DNA from: Periconia sp. R9002
Lineage: Eukaryota > Ascomycota > Dothideomycetes > Pleosporales > Periconiaceae
Assembly: GCA_023627715.1 (NCBI GenBank)
Contig: JAMAHW010000099.1
Location: 91,087-155,086, forward strand
Length of the DNA stretch: 64,000 nt
Reading direction: 5' to 3'
The notes under the pieces were generated by a model. That model saw nothing but the letters and a program-made list of their open reading frames with translations, made no database searches and was not told the origin of the DNA. The translations under genes were made by a program, and so were the position numbers. Shown one piece after another: positions 1 to 10,835 of the stretch (its first letter is position 1; every line of letters begins with the position of its first letter).

Positions 1-53
1 CATGATCTCTACGTATACCATACGAGGAGGACGGCACTTAACATGTCCAACAG

Positions 54-953
54 TTCGAAGCACACTACCTTCCCCTCAAACGCCTCATCCAAACCACCTC
101 GCTGGACGGCCTGGACCTCGACGTAGAGGAAAACATCCCCCTCTCTACCATAACCCGCCTCATAAGTCGACTCCGCGCCGACTTTGGCCCCTCATTCCTA
201 ATAACCCTCGCGCCTGTCGCGACCGCCCTCATCCCCGATCCCAAAATACCCCCGCACCTACGTCCTCCGCGACCCGTCCTCGCCTCCACAGGTCCCACGC
301 CGAACCCGTTACATCCGACCCTCCCACACCTCAGCGGTTTCAGCTATCCGGAACTCGAGTGCAGCGTGTTCGGTCGCGAGGTGGCGTGGTACAACACACA
401 ATTCTACTGCGGGTGGGGGGACGCGGGGACAACCGCGTGGTACGACGCCATCATCTCCGCCGGGTGGGATCCGCACCGCGTCGTCATGGGCGTCGTGACG
501 AACCCAGGGAACGGTGCCGGCCACATCCCCCTCGCCGCGCTCCGCGACAACTGCGCCAGGCTGCGCGCAAAATACCCCAGGTTCGGCGGCGTCATGGGGT
601 GGGAGTACTTCAACGCCGGCGAATTTGAGCACGACATCGTCCACGCGGCTTCGCTGGAGCTGAATAATGATACGGTGCAGGTAGGCTGGGTGGCTGCGTT
701 GGGGCGCGTCTTGCGCATACAGAACCCACCCGAGCCTCCGAGACAACAGCCTCTCTTAGGTGGTATCACGCCCGAACAGATCCGCCAAATGGTGGCGCCA
801 CAGCAACAGCAACGGCCCTCGTGGCCACAGGAAACGATACAGCAGCTCGTCACTCTTGGATTCGCGGAACGAGAGGCCGTCGCTGCGTTGGATGCTACCG
901 AGGGGAATGTCGAGCTTGCGGCGGGGTTTCTGTTCGAGCATTACCCTGGGTAG
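54..953 (+). CDS. GH18 chitinase-like protein with C-terminal UBA domain (last exon, 5' part outside window)
   Basis: The frame is open from an intron acceptor (CAG at 51-53, preceded by a CTTAAC branch point) to the TAG at 951-953, so this is the last exon and earlier exons lie outside the window. Near its start, at 105-128, the exon encodes DGLDLDVE, a perfect match to the GH18 catalytic signature DxxDxDxE with the acid/base Glu at 126-128. The rest of a GH18-like barrel follows (for example GGVMGWEYFNAG). After a Pro/Gln-rich linker the last 45 or so residues (about 815-950) form a typical UBA fold, with the LGF-type loop and a GNVELAAGFLF helix. GH18 enzymes cleave beta-1,4-GlcNAc polymers, whereas UBA domains bind ubiquitin. 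The pairing suggests a cytosolic protein, perhaps acting on glycans or glycoproteins, rather than a secreted chitinase. That role is inference. Without the N terminus I cannot exclude a signal peptide. Confidence 0.8.
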   Translation, partial: FEAHYLPLKRLIQTTSLDGLDLDVEENIPLSTITRLISRLRADFGPSFLITLAPVATALIPDPKIPPHLRPPRPVLASTGPTPNPLHPTLPHLSGFSYPELECSVFGREVAWYNTQFYCGWGDAGTTAWYDAIISAGWDPHRVVMGVVTNPGNGAGHIPLAALRDNCARLRAKYPRFGGVMGWEYFNAGEFEHDIVHAASLELNNDTVQVGWVAALGRVLRIQNPPEPPRQQPLLGGITPEQIRQMVAPQQQQRPSWPQETIQQLVTLGFAEREAVAALDATEGNVELAAGFLFEHYPG

Positions 954-2042
954 TTTTTTCGCTCTACCCACATAGCTAGTGAAGAAAAAAAAAGTAAAAC
1001 AAACACCTTTGCAAAACAAACAAAACCTCTGTTTCTTTGGAAGAGAGAGGAATTTCGCGATTTGTGTGAGAAAAATACGAGGTGTGATTTTAGTTATCTA
1101 AACAATCGGTTAACTAACGTACATCTTTTGAGAAAAAAAAAAAAAACGTTCAATCCCAAGCATTCCACAACTGTACATGTATGTAAACCGTGATATGTAG
1201 GTACATACGTGTCTCAATCACCTTTTACACAATCTACAAAACATACATACCTACCCCCTAACTCAAACATCTAAGTAGTCCTAAATACGGCCATACATAA
1301 CATAGCATAGCATAAACCAGAAAGTCGTACTACTTACTTATCCAATATACATCAGATTTTAAACAATGAGAGGATGGAGAGGGGGGAAGGGGGGGGGAGA
1401 GGAAGGGAGAGGAGAGGAAGGGAAGAAAGGATTTTTTTTCGCATATATACATAGACATAGACATATACATATACATGCATACATAGGTACGGCTCTTAGC
1501 GTAAGAAGATCCCTTGACAGACAAATAGGTGAGTAGGTACATACATAGGTAGGTAGCTAGGTATGTCCCACGCCACTTCCCTTTTTTTCCTCCGGGGGGA
1601 GGAGGGGGGGGGGGGGACATGTGATGTTGATTCCACCTTGATGGTCAGAAAAGGACAAAAGGGGGATTGTTGGATCAAAATCAAATCAATCAATGGATCA
1701 TGAGGATTAGATAATTTTCAATTCTTAATACCTGAAAAGGAAAGAGAGAGAGAGAGGGGGGTATGTTCCAACGCAACGAGAAAAAAAAATTTAAAGCAAT
1801 ATACACAGTCTTCAAAACATTGAAGCATCATGACGTGACGTGACGGACGAAACAAGAGGGAAATCTATATGTTTCCCGTTTCCCTTCCCTCTCTAACAAT
1901 CATCGTTGTCTTGAAAAGAAAAACGCCGGTACCCAATCGCTCAAAAAAAAATCACAGATACTCCACCCATCCAACCAACCAACAGGTCATTATATGCAGG
2001 GGGGAAAATCACATGTGAGCCCTCTCGCGCCTAAATTTTCAA
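954..2042. other. Convergent intergenic region, low complexity
   Basis: This stretch separates the 3' ends of the GH18-UBA gene and creD. I see no gene. It holds A-runs (about 1133-1146), a purine-rich tract (about 1371-1432), repeated short ACATAC/TAGGTA words (about 1440-1565) and a G-run (about 1604-1616). Confidence 0.6.
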
Positions 2043-4035
2043 TCACTCTCTCGAAGACAGCCCCCCATTCAAAGCCGTGTTCCTCCTCGTCTCCTCAAAC
2101 AACGTATCTAAGCTCGATCTTCTCGATAACCTTCTCGGACTAGGAGTGCCTCCTCTACTGCTGTTGGCACTAACATTACCACTGGCGCTCCCACTCCGGC
2201 TCGGGCTCGAAGGTCGCGACGTCGCGACATCGTACGAGGGCACGTCTTCCGACAGGGGCGTATGCGCAGCGGGCGTGCGGACAGCTGTGTTATAGCTGGG
2301 AGTCCGCGTCAGAGCCTCCATGTCGTACGAGGACGCGCCAAGCATTGCGTTGGCGAAGTAGCTGCCTCCCGTGCCGGGGGGCGTCGTGTCGCCGCTGTGG
2401 AAGGCGCCGTCGGGTACCGAGTGTGGGGTGCTACCCCCGGAGGAGTTGTGGTGCGAGTGATGCGACTGCGTCGAGTGTTGACGGGAGGGAATGAAGCGTG
2501 GGGAGGAGTGGCTGTTGCGGAGTTGGTTGAGATTGAGATTTGCGAGGCGGTGTTGGAGGGCGACGGTCGACACTCCACCGCCGTAGTGGTTGCTGCTGCT
2601 TCCGAGTGCGGCGTCGAGCGAAGCCAGGTTTTCGGTCGATCCGGAGCGTGAGTGTGCGTAAAACGGTGTATTGGCGCCGCTGTTTGCGATACTAGCGTGT
2701 CCACTCGGCGTCATGAAGCCGCTGGGATCAATGCCGCTGTAGAGCTCATCGAGCTGGTGCAGTCCGTATGTGGGCGGTGCGTTTTGGTTGACCTCATCCT
2801 GAATGACTTGCTGTGAGAGGACGGCCTCGTCGACGACCACGCTCTGGTCCTCGCCAGGAGGTAGGTTGGGGGATATAAACAGATTGACGTGGTTCTTGAC
2901 GAGGAGCTGGCTGGTGTGACCTTCGGGGTTGAGCAGATTGACGTAGATGCGAAGCTTGTGCGAGACGCGAATGTTCTCCGTGTCGATGGACTGCCTGCAG
3001 TGCTTGAGCGACTTGGGGAGTTCGAGCGTCTTGGAGAAGCGGTGGCATTCGTCGAATAGGGAGTCGGCATCCTCGACACCATCGGGGACCAATTGCATCG
3101 AATCTTCGGGCATTTTACTGTCTATACAGCAGACTTGCGACTCTGCCTGATGCGATACCCGGCGCCCGGCGAATTCGCAGAAGAGCTGTCGCGACTCAAT
3201 GAGTTCCATCTTGATGTTGGAGATTTCCACGCCCTTGCGCAGTGGAATCAGAACGAAGTCAGCGGTGATGTGGGTTCCGACGATGTAGTTCTTTTGCGGC
3301 ACGGTGATCTTGTAGGCGATTTTGGACGCCCAGATGTCCTCGTTCAGTTGCTCCATGGGCACCGTCTCCATAAGATCGCGAGCCAGGGTGCGAATGACGC
3401 GAATGTGCGAGGTAGCCAGAAGGGGTTTGCTCATGTAGCCTCTATCCACCGAGGCCTTCAAGTTGTATATGATGTAGTTGGTGGGCAAACCCTCGACGCT
3501 CTCGTCCAGATTGCTGGGCATCTTGAACTTGAAATCCCACTCATGGGTGCCGGCGTTGATCTTGTGCGCCTTGGTGTGGGATCCGCTCACCGGGAAGAGG
3601 GTGAGGTGCTCGGTGAGGAAGTGTTGTTTTTGCGAAATGGGCTGCGGCGTGACCGTGTTGGCCGTGTACCACCTACATGGCAAAGCAAAGCAATCAGTGA
3701 GTGGCTCGGAGGGATTTGCGGGAGCAAGCGCTGGCCTACGAGACTTTGCGCACGCCAGTCAAGGTCATGCGTACACTTCGCACCGACATGGACTCTGCAT
3801 TGGAGAGGACCAATTTGCCCGTGAGCTCTGCATTTTGGGCCTCCGAAGGTGGACCATAGAAGACGACAAAGGGAGAGTCTGGCCTGGTCGAAGTCAGTTT
3901 CCGCGTTTCCGATGACGTTTTCCGAAATGTCCAGGGTGGTCGGAATTGTTCCTCGCATGCGGGAATAACTCACTTGATCTCCAGCACAGGCGCCGCAGAG
4001 CTGCCTCCAAAGAATCCAACGCCAGGGCGAGGCAT
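2043..4035 (-). CDS. creD: Arrestin-like adaptor CreD (HulA/Rsp5 ubiquitin-ligase adaptor)
   Basis: Three exons on the minus strand: 4035-3974, 3883-3740 and 3672-2043. They join in phase to about 611 residues, close to Aspergillus CreD (about 600). The N terminus starts MPRPGVGFFGG. Arrestin N and C folds occupy roughly residues 10-340. A PPTY motif near residue 368 is the WW-domain ligand expected for an adaptor of a HECT ubiquitin ligase (HulA/Rsp5). The Ser/Thr/Gly-rich C-terminal tail (about 400-611) looks disordered and phosphorylatable. Family knowledge: CreD opposes the CreB/CreC deubiquitinase branch in carbon catabolite regulation and guides ubiquitination of membrane permeases. Introns are 90 and 67 nt with GTGAGT and GTAGGC donors. 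The start was chosen because exon 1 gives the conserved N terminus and splices in frame. The ART/Rod1/Rog3 family has several members; CreD is the best single name. Confidence 0.88.
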
Positions 4036-4323
4036 GGTCAGAGGAGCGTGGTTGGTAAAGAATAAAGTAGGGGGAAGTGGAAGGGTGAAGTAGCACCCAA
4101 GGGATGGGCAGGAAAGAAGCACAACCACGTCGGGCGACGTGGAGGCTTAGAACCAGGTAATGATGAGATCGGGGAGCGAACGGCCAGGAAAGCAAAAAAT
4201 GTTTAAAAAAAAATATGCGAGCAAAGCCAGGGTCCAGTCGGAGCGAATGTCGTGGAGGCTGAAGGCTTGGGATGACCGGGTTATGCGAGCGAGAGACCGA
4301 GGTTGGCTGCAGAGGGCGAGGCG

Positions 4324-4350
4324 CAGGTACAGGTACAGGTACAGGTACAG
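4324..4350. repeat. CAGGTA hexanucleotide minisatellite
   Basis: About four and a half perfect tandem copies of CAGGTA lie roughly 290 bp upstream of the creD start codon. Confidence 0.8.
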
Positions 4351-5063
4351 CGTACAGCGTATGATGTAAGTCGAGGGTCGCGGACAAGTGTGGATGATTC
4401 CTGCAGCAGCAAGGGTGCTGATGCTATCAATATATACGATGCTGGCTGATGTTATACCGAAGCGACTGCGGAGGGGAGGAGCGAGGGGGGAGAGAGTAGG
4501 TGGAGAGGAAGTGATGGATATGTGGATGGATGGGTGGATGGGAAAAAGGTTGGCAGATGGGAAGGCGTGGGAGGCACAACCGTGGACGTGGTTATGTAGT
4601 CAATAGAATCCAAAAAAAAAAACCAGGTCACAACGGCCGTCTTGACAGCCCCCCCTGCGTGGGATGGGCTGAGACAAGAGCGCAAGTGATGCGACTCGGG
4701 CTGGTACAGGTAACATGGCTTGCCTCTGCGAGGCATGGTGCTATCTCTGTCTATCTTTTTTTCTTGCGGGCCTATGTCATGACGATCTGTTAGCGCGGGC
4801 GCGGGTGGTGCGGTGCGGGTCCCTATCCCTAGAGCCTTGTCCTTGTCTTCTGTATAGGTACTAGTTGGCGGTAGTAAATGCCTCAGAAACAGTCGAGATG
4901 GTTGAAGTGCAGCACGGCAGCGACCAGAGGGCAGAACAAAGAAAGTGATGCGAACAAGACCCGCGAACGGCTGAGAGTGGCATGACCCAGAACATGCTGC
5001 GTCAACAGCCTGCTGCATGCGCTAGCTCTGTACATATGCACATGTATGTACATTGATGTAGAT

Positions 5064-5087
5064 ATGTATGTATGTATGTATGTATGT
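5064..5087. repeat. GTAT tetranucleotide microsatellite
   Basis: A run of about six GTAT/TATG units in the intergenic region upstream of creD. Confidence 0.8.
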
Positions 5088-7287
5088 GGTTGGCCCTTTT
5101 GGAGCACAGCGGATAAAGAAAAGCAGAATCACGGTCGACCATGTAATCACCGCTCAGTCGATCCATGCAATCACCATTACATACACGGACCAAACAGCAA
5201 CAAATACCTAGACTTTGACGCGTTGCAACCCACTCAGCAGATAACGACAAAATAGCCGCCCATGGTGTGCTAGCTACATCTGTACATAGATAGGTACGAG
5301 TGGGTATGTAGCCTCCATGAGCCTCATCTTGATTAAAGGGGAGCATCTCTTTCTTTGTTCGTTTCTCTTTTTTTTTTCTAATGGGTCCACGGATCGTCCC
5401 AACCTGGCATTCCCGCTACCGCTACACAACCGAAACTAACCGCTCGGCGCCCTGCATCGACTGCTTTGGATCCCTAGTTGGTACGCTGATACCTTGCAAC
5501 TAGTTTACAACCAAGTTACATACGCGACACATGAATGCGATCCATTGACCATCAAATGTCCATCGAGAGGTACCTAGTAACTTGCGTGTGCAGTCGGACT
5601 TGTGCATCAGGCGGATGACTTCAACCGAGGAACACGCACGTTCATCACCAGAAACGAACCAACAACCAGCAAAAGCTCCAAAGAGGAAACCCCCAAACTG
5701 ACGTGATCGACCCTACCTCGGAGTCTAATCTTATCGATAACTAACCAATGTACCCTACCTACGCAAAACATACGCAACCACCACCATACCACCATCGTAT
5801 CAGTGATACATACATCTACGTAGACTACCAGTTTTGATACGTTACACCTCCCCTACCGAAAGACAGAGATCCAGATCACATGAAAAAATATCCACCTTTG
5901 CCCAACCTACCTAACCTACCTAAGCACAACGTCAACCCATCGCCAATACCCAAAACACCCAACCCACCTCTCCACCCCCTTCACGTTCTAGATCTCCAAA
6001 ACTCAAAACAAACCCACACCTTTCTTTCCCATCTCATGCAGAAGCGAGGTAAGTTCTCCACTGTGACATGCATTCAAGGTAGGGGGGGGGATCATAAGTT
6101 ACTAAGTAGTTAGATCGAACTTCCATGTGTGCTAGTAGGGATTGATGGGAAAACAAGAGCTTCCTCTGTTTAGATGGATATCCACAATTACCACACAAAA
6201 GCTTATCCATCTGCCCTTCTATACAACCAAATAAATTCTGGAACGTATGTAACACATCACTCACATCACACACGTCACCCGTCCCGCCTGCCTAGGTACA
6301 TTAAAAAAAAACACTACAATAGACCTAGATACAAACCTCATAATTAAAACCTCCATAGGGACCTACATACATACATCTATTCTTAGATGAGGGGATCTGC
6401 ATCGTAGAACAGCATGTTTCCATCACTACAATACATACATACCTCCCTGTTGAACAAGCCATGTAGTGTAGTTGAATATTTAGAGTATACATACATATGC
6501 TATTGATTAAAATTAATTCACACCGATAGAACTATGTACCTCCAGTGATTTTCACGTGTAAGAACTTGCGGAGCATGTATGTATCTGTGTATGTACGCGC
6601 GTAAGAAACCATCGTGTTCATACGTTCATATGGCATTCGTTCTTCACATGTATTGGTGTTTGTCTTCATATTCGTTTTTTGCCTTATTTTACTCCTATCG
6701 TCCGGAGGGCAGGTAGTTGGGTATGTTGTAGAGAGGTAGTTTGGTGAGCTTGTTATAAACATCGATACCTACCTAGGGTAGCTAGGTACATATACACATG
6801 TACCCCGCCGCGGTTCAAGAATCCCATCCCTTTCACAGCGATGTATAATAACAGTTCTACATTAATGATCAAATAATCCCGTACCTCCGGTGCCTTTTGA
6901 ATTTGGGTAACCATTCAGATGTCGTACAGTACAACACATTCACATGCCTATCCGAGGAACGTTTTAGATACAATGCAACCTGTGTGTAATCACGAAAAAA
7001 AACAAATCATGGTGCATAAGGCTGAACACAAACGAACGACACGTGGGTGTGCCGGGGAATAGCCGGGCAGGTCAGAAAACTTGCGTCAGACATGGGAAAC
7101 AACAAACGAGGTTGCTTGATTCCGTCCACCAAATTCATTGCCAGACATGCGAAGACACTGTTTGTTGTTGGGACGTAGAAGTAACAAATTGTTTTGACCG
7201 CTCTATTCAAAACATGAAACGCTGACCCATGCATGCGTGCAATATTCCGGTGATTTCTACATGTACAAGAAAAGAATAAAAATAGGG

Positions 7288-9802
7288 TTAATTCGCGCCG
7301 CCGCCGCCGTTCGCACTCGCCGATGTCGTCGACGGCGTATCGTCGTTGCCAGCGCCCTCTTTGGGGCGGTCCCATGTGCGGATGTGACCTGTGAAATCCA
7401 ATCTCGTCAGCATGTGGTCTTTTGTTCCTTGGTCTCTTATCTTTTGAACCAAGTAATCCCGTCATGTCATTAGTGTGGCAAGCTCCTCGCGGAAAAAAAA
7501 GAGTGGGCCATGGGTCCCGGGAGAACAACGGGTGTTCCTGGAGCTGACGCGCCGGCCCACTCGACTGCACTGTACTGCGCTGCAGACATGGGCACAAGGG
7601 AAATCTCTGCTGCAACGTACCATTCTTGCACGACGTTATAATGCAATCTTCCTCGAAACCTAGCCAGGAGAGTGGGTGCTCGTCGACCGACTTCGCCTGC
7701 GCCAGTATGAGCAAAAATGGTCAAAAAGTGGCCTGACCCGACAACTTACGAGGACCGGAGGCAGCATTGCCGTGCGCGCCCGAGGCTCCACCGCATGTAC
7801 TATCTCACCATCGTCATCGAGCATACTGCCCGACGTGAGATTCGAGTTCGATCGCAGTCTGGACACGGAACCCTCCGTGCGCGTTCGCTGCATCCTGAGT
7901 GTCGACGACGTGATGCTCATATTGCGTTGCCGGACCGAAGCCTGCTTCTTGTCAGCGACCGCCCCGAAACACTACGAATCCCAACAACGCACCGCTCGAG
8001 GCCTGTGGAGCATGCCCACGCTAAAGTCCCACAGCAGCAACCTGCAGTCCTCACCCACGCTGCCTATCCGATAGTTGCGCTCGTCGCATCGCCAGGGATC
8101 GAACTGCACCGCAGTCACCCATGAGTTGTGCCCTTGACAACGAGCGACTAATGCAGCATCTTCCAGCGACCAGATGGAAACGAGGTCGTCCTGCCCTCCC
8201 GTCACAATATACCGGCCGTCTGGCGACCAACAGACACACATCATGCCCCCGTAGTAGCTCATGAATTGGTGGAGTAGCCTATTGACAGTTTCAGCATCAT
8301 GTGTATTTTCACAAGCAATGTACTCACCGTTCTGCAAGGAAGTCAATGATCCTGAACGTTCCGTCTTCGGACGCTACAGCAAGGTGCCGATTGTCTGGTG
8401 AAAATGCAAAGGCATTGATCTTAGAAGCCGACACTTTCCAGTACGATACCGGGTTTGCCTTCTGATTTTTGGAGCGCACTGATTTCTTTATCGTGAGGGA
8501 CTCCTTCTTCTCGGGCTCCTTTACCGCTAAATCGGCCGCAGCTTCCTGTTCTTCGGCAGCAAAAGGCGCATCTTCCTTCTCTTTATCATATACAATCAAG
8601 CTTCCGTCCATGTGCGCCGCTAGGAAAAGATTCTCGCTGTTTGGGAGCCACCGTATGTCTGATATAGCAGAGTTGTTGATTGCCCCCTATATGATTACCC
8701 GAGTCATTGTGGGGTTCCTTATATTAGATCCGAACTGGAGTATATACGTACGTTTTTGTTGATTCGCGCATATTTTTGTGACATGGGCTCGTACCAGATG
8801 ATGTCGCCCGTCGAGAATCCCATGACAATATCGATGTGATTGGGGCCTTTTGTTGTCTGGTTTACATCGTGGCATAGCGCGTGTGCCTTTGTAAATAGGA
8901 TTTTGGTGAGATGTTCTTCCTTGGTTGGTGAAGACAGATCGAGCCATTGCAGAGCTCGATTGACGTTCGCAAAGCAATACAATCCATTGGGGCTGTGGTC
9001 CTGCAGCCTCTTCGAGAGTGCTTCATGTGGTATCACCCTAGATACGAATGACGAGTTGCTCTTAACAATGTTGTTCTTCGGTTTCCGCCTCTTAAGTGGG
9101 TCTTTGCTGTCTTTGCCATTGACTACAGCTAATGCCGGGTTGTCCGAACCAAACGCAGGCGCGTACAGTCCCTCGCGCGGGGAGGGCGCGGTGCCGCTCA
9201 CGCTATGAGAACCTGTGTCTGAAGCTTGGCTGTTGGTTTCATGTGGAGATTCTTGTATGCTCGGAGGCAGTTGTGACCGGGTGCTTGCCGCGGTATCGAA
9301 GCGAAAGAGGCGCGAAGAAGAGGGTTGGCGGGGCGCAAGAATAGCGAGGGAGAGCTTTGTTCCGGTGCTGGGCGGAGAGATGGTAGTCGCGAGGGGGTTT
9401 GGATTGTGGACGGGGGCCTCGGAGGGATGAGGGGGCGGCGTAGCCAAGTGGAGGTCTTCTCGAAGTACATATGTACCTAGCATTGTGTCAACGGCATGCG
9501 GTGGGTAGATGGCGACCAACGAGGGAAGAGGATACCTTCTCCTACGACTAATTGGTACTCGGAGCCTGTGGGGTGAGTGAGGGTGTTGTTGGTCTCAATC
9601 AGCTGGCCTGGGCCGAGGGCGCCTGGATAGGCTGCGGTAGGGTATCGCGGCGGCGGAGGGAGCACGCTGGAGATGGGCGGGTTAGGTCAGATTCGGCCAG
9701 CGAGTGGGTGGAATGGATGATATGGATTGCAGGACCGGGGCGCATCGTTGGCGTTGAGGCGGCTATGATTGGACATGATGGGTTTGGGGAAACTCACAAC
9801 AT
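7288..9802 (-). CDS. creC: WD40 protein CreC, partner of the CreB deubiquitinase
   Basis: Seven further exons follow a 5-nt first exon, read 9802 to 7288: 9802-9798 (ATGTT), 9666-9536, 9476-8752, 8686-8328, 8278-7993, 7941-7750, 7696-7621 and 7388-7288. All join in phase to about 624 residues. The assembled N terminus [10 protein letters not shown] and the segments [36 protein letters not shown] and [10 protein letters not shown] are diagnostic of fungal CreC (human relative WDR20). At least four WD repeats are visible in the C-terminal two thirds, and a Pro-rich stretch lies near the N terminus. Family knowledge: CreC binds and stabilises the deubiquitinase CreB (USP46-like) in carbon catabolite repression. 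The tail after the last WD segment is short and Gly/Asp rich. The tiny first exon was chosen because it gives a CCACCATG context, a GTGAGT donor and the conserved MFVLPPPP start. Confidence 0.92.
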
Positions 9803-10835
9803 GGTGGGCGGTAGAGGGGGTGCAATATGGCGCGAAGCACGAGGCAATCAATGCGCTGATGGGACAATCAAGGAATCAGTGAAGCAATCAAGCGGACAAT
9901 TGAAGGCTCAATCAATTCGTCGATCCATTCATCCAGCAATCGCGAAGTGGGTGCAGTGGATGGTAGCGATGGTACGTATGTATGTATGGTGGGTGGTTGT
10001 TTAGCCAGAGAGGGAAGCTCGGGGCCCACGTCAGCGGTTGTTGGGGAAGAGAGATGCAAATGAGAGCAAAGAAGAAGAAGATGTAGAAGAAGAAGAAGAA
10101 TGTGGGGTAAACAGCATAGAGACGGCTGGGAGAAGCGGGTGGGTTAGCCAGCTAGCAGCAAGTAGGTAGCAGTAACTAAGAATAAGAAGAATACGGTAGG
10201 TAGTAATACAGTAGGCGCGTGGACCGTGGAAGGGTGTAGAAAACGGACCCCCGGACCGGGGGCTTGGAAGTTGGAGTCTGGGGTGGAGAGACCTACCTAG
10301 TCCATGCACCATCCATCAATTACACACACTTTGAGAAATTCTGTACGAATGTTGGAACCCAACCCTCGCCCCAGCCGAGAAACAACATCTGCATCACCGT
10401 CGAGATTGGGGGCCATTATGGTCAGCTCTTTCTTTTTCTCTCTCTCCCAACCACCCATGTCTGTAGCTGCTTAGTAGGTACCTACCTAAGGTAGGCTGTC
10501 ATGTAGATGCATAAAGAGGCATCACAGCGGCATTTCAACATTCAGGTGGGGCTACTGCCCTGCATTTCCATCTGTACATACACAGACAGTAAAAGAGATC
10601 GCCCACGTGTACATCCTGCTTACCTAAACCCATCCCATCTGATCCATCTGATAACTACCTAGCCCACCTCGCGTTTCAACTCTGACCCCATCTATCCATC
10701 CATCCACCCACCACCCATCGGACGTCCGCCCTCTTTGCCAACTACCGAACCCCGGCTCGTATTGGCTGTTTTGTATCCTCCCCATTGCAACATACCCCGC
10801 CCGCCATCGGTATGCAGTAAACATGCACTCTAGCA
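9803..10835. promoter_or_regulatory. Shared divergent promoter region of creC and gem1
   Basis: About 1.03 kb separate the two divergent start codons. I see no coding sequence. It contains an AAG-rich tract (about 10063-10102), the 15-bp palindrome at 10248-10262 (separate entry) and a TAGGTACCTA palindrome at 10475-10484. Confidence 0.6.
10248..10262. promoter_or_regulatory. Perfect inverted repeat matching two CreA/Mig1-type sites
   Basis: CCCCCGG-A-CCGGGGG is a perfect 15-bp palindrome around a single A. Each arm contains CCGGGG, which fits the CreA consensus SYGGRG, in opposite orientations. It lies about 450 bp upstream of creC and 575 bp upstream of gem1. Occupancy is not shown by the sequence. 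Confidence 0.5.

Larger units (their letters stand above)
4036..7287. promoter_or_regulatory. Long non-coding stretch upstream of creD (creD 5' region and creC 3' side)
   Basis: There are 3.25 kb between the creD start codon and the creC stop codon. I found no ORF with protein character on either strand. It contains four copies of CAGGTA at about 4324-4350, a GTAT microsatellite at about 5064-5087, and many ACATAC and TACCTA words. Part is presumably the creD promoter and 5' UTR. No specific site can be assigned. Confidence 0.45.

Noticed and set aside
2..628. Long + strand ORF at the left edge
   Set aside because: It is a Pro/Arg-rich out-of-frame shadow of the GH18-UBA exon, which carries the real catalytic motif in another frame.
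3093..3824. 243-codon + strand ORF opposite creD
   Set aside because: Antisense shadow of the conserved arrestin exons; no family features of its own.
6810..6835. Possible tRNA T-arm (GGTTCAAGAATCC)
   Set aside because: No matching acceptor stem, D-arm or anticodon arm around it.
7007..7714. 235-codon minus-strand ORF over the creC 3' end
   Set aside because: It reads through the last creC introns; only residues matching the 76-nt creC exon ([20 protein letters not shown]) are real.
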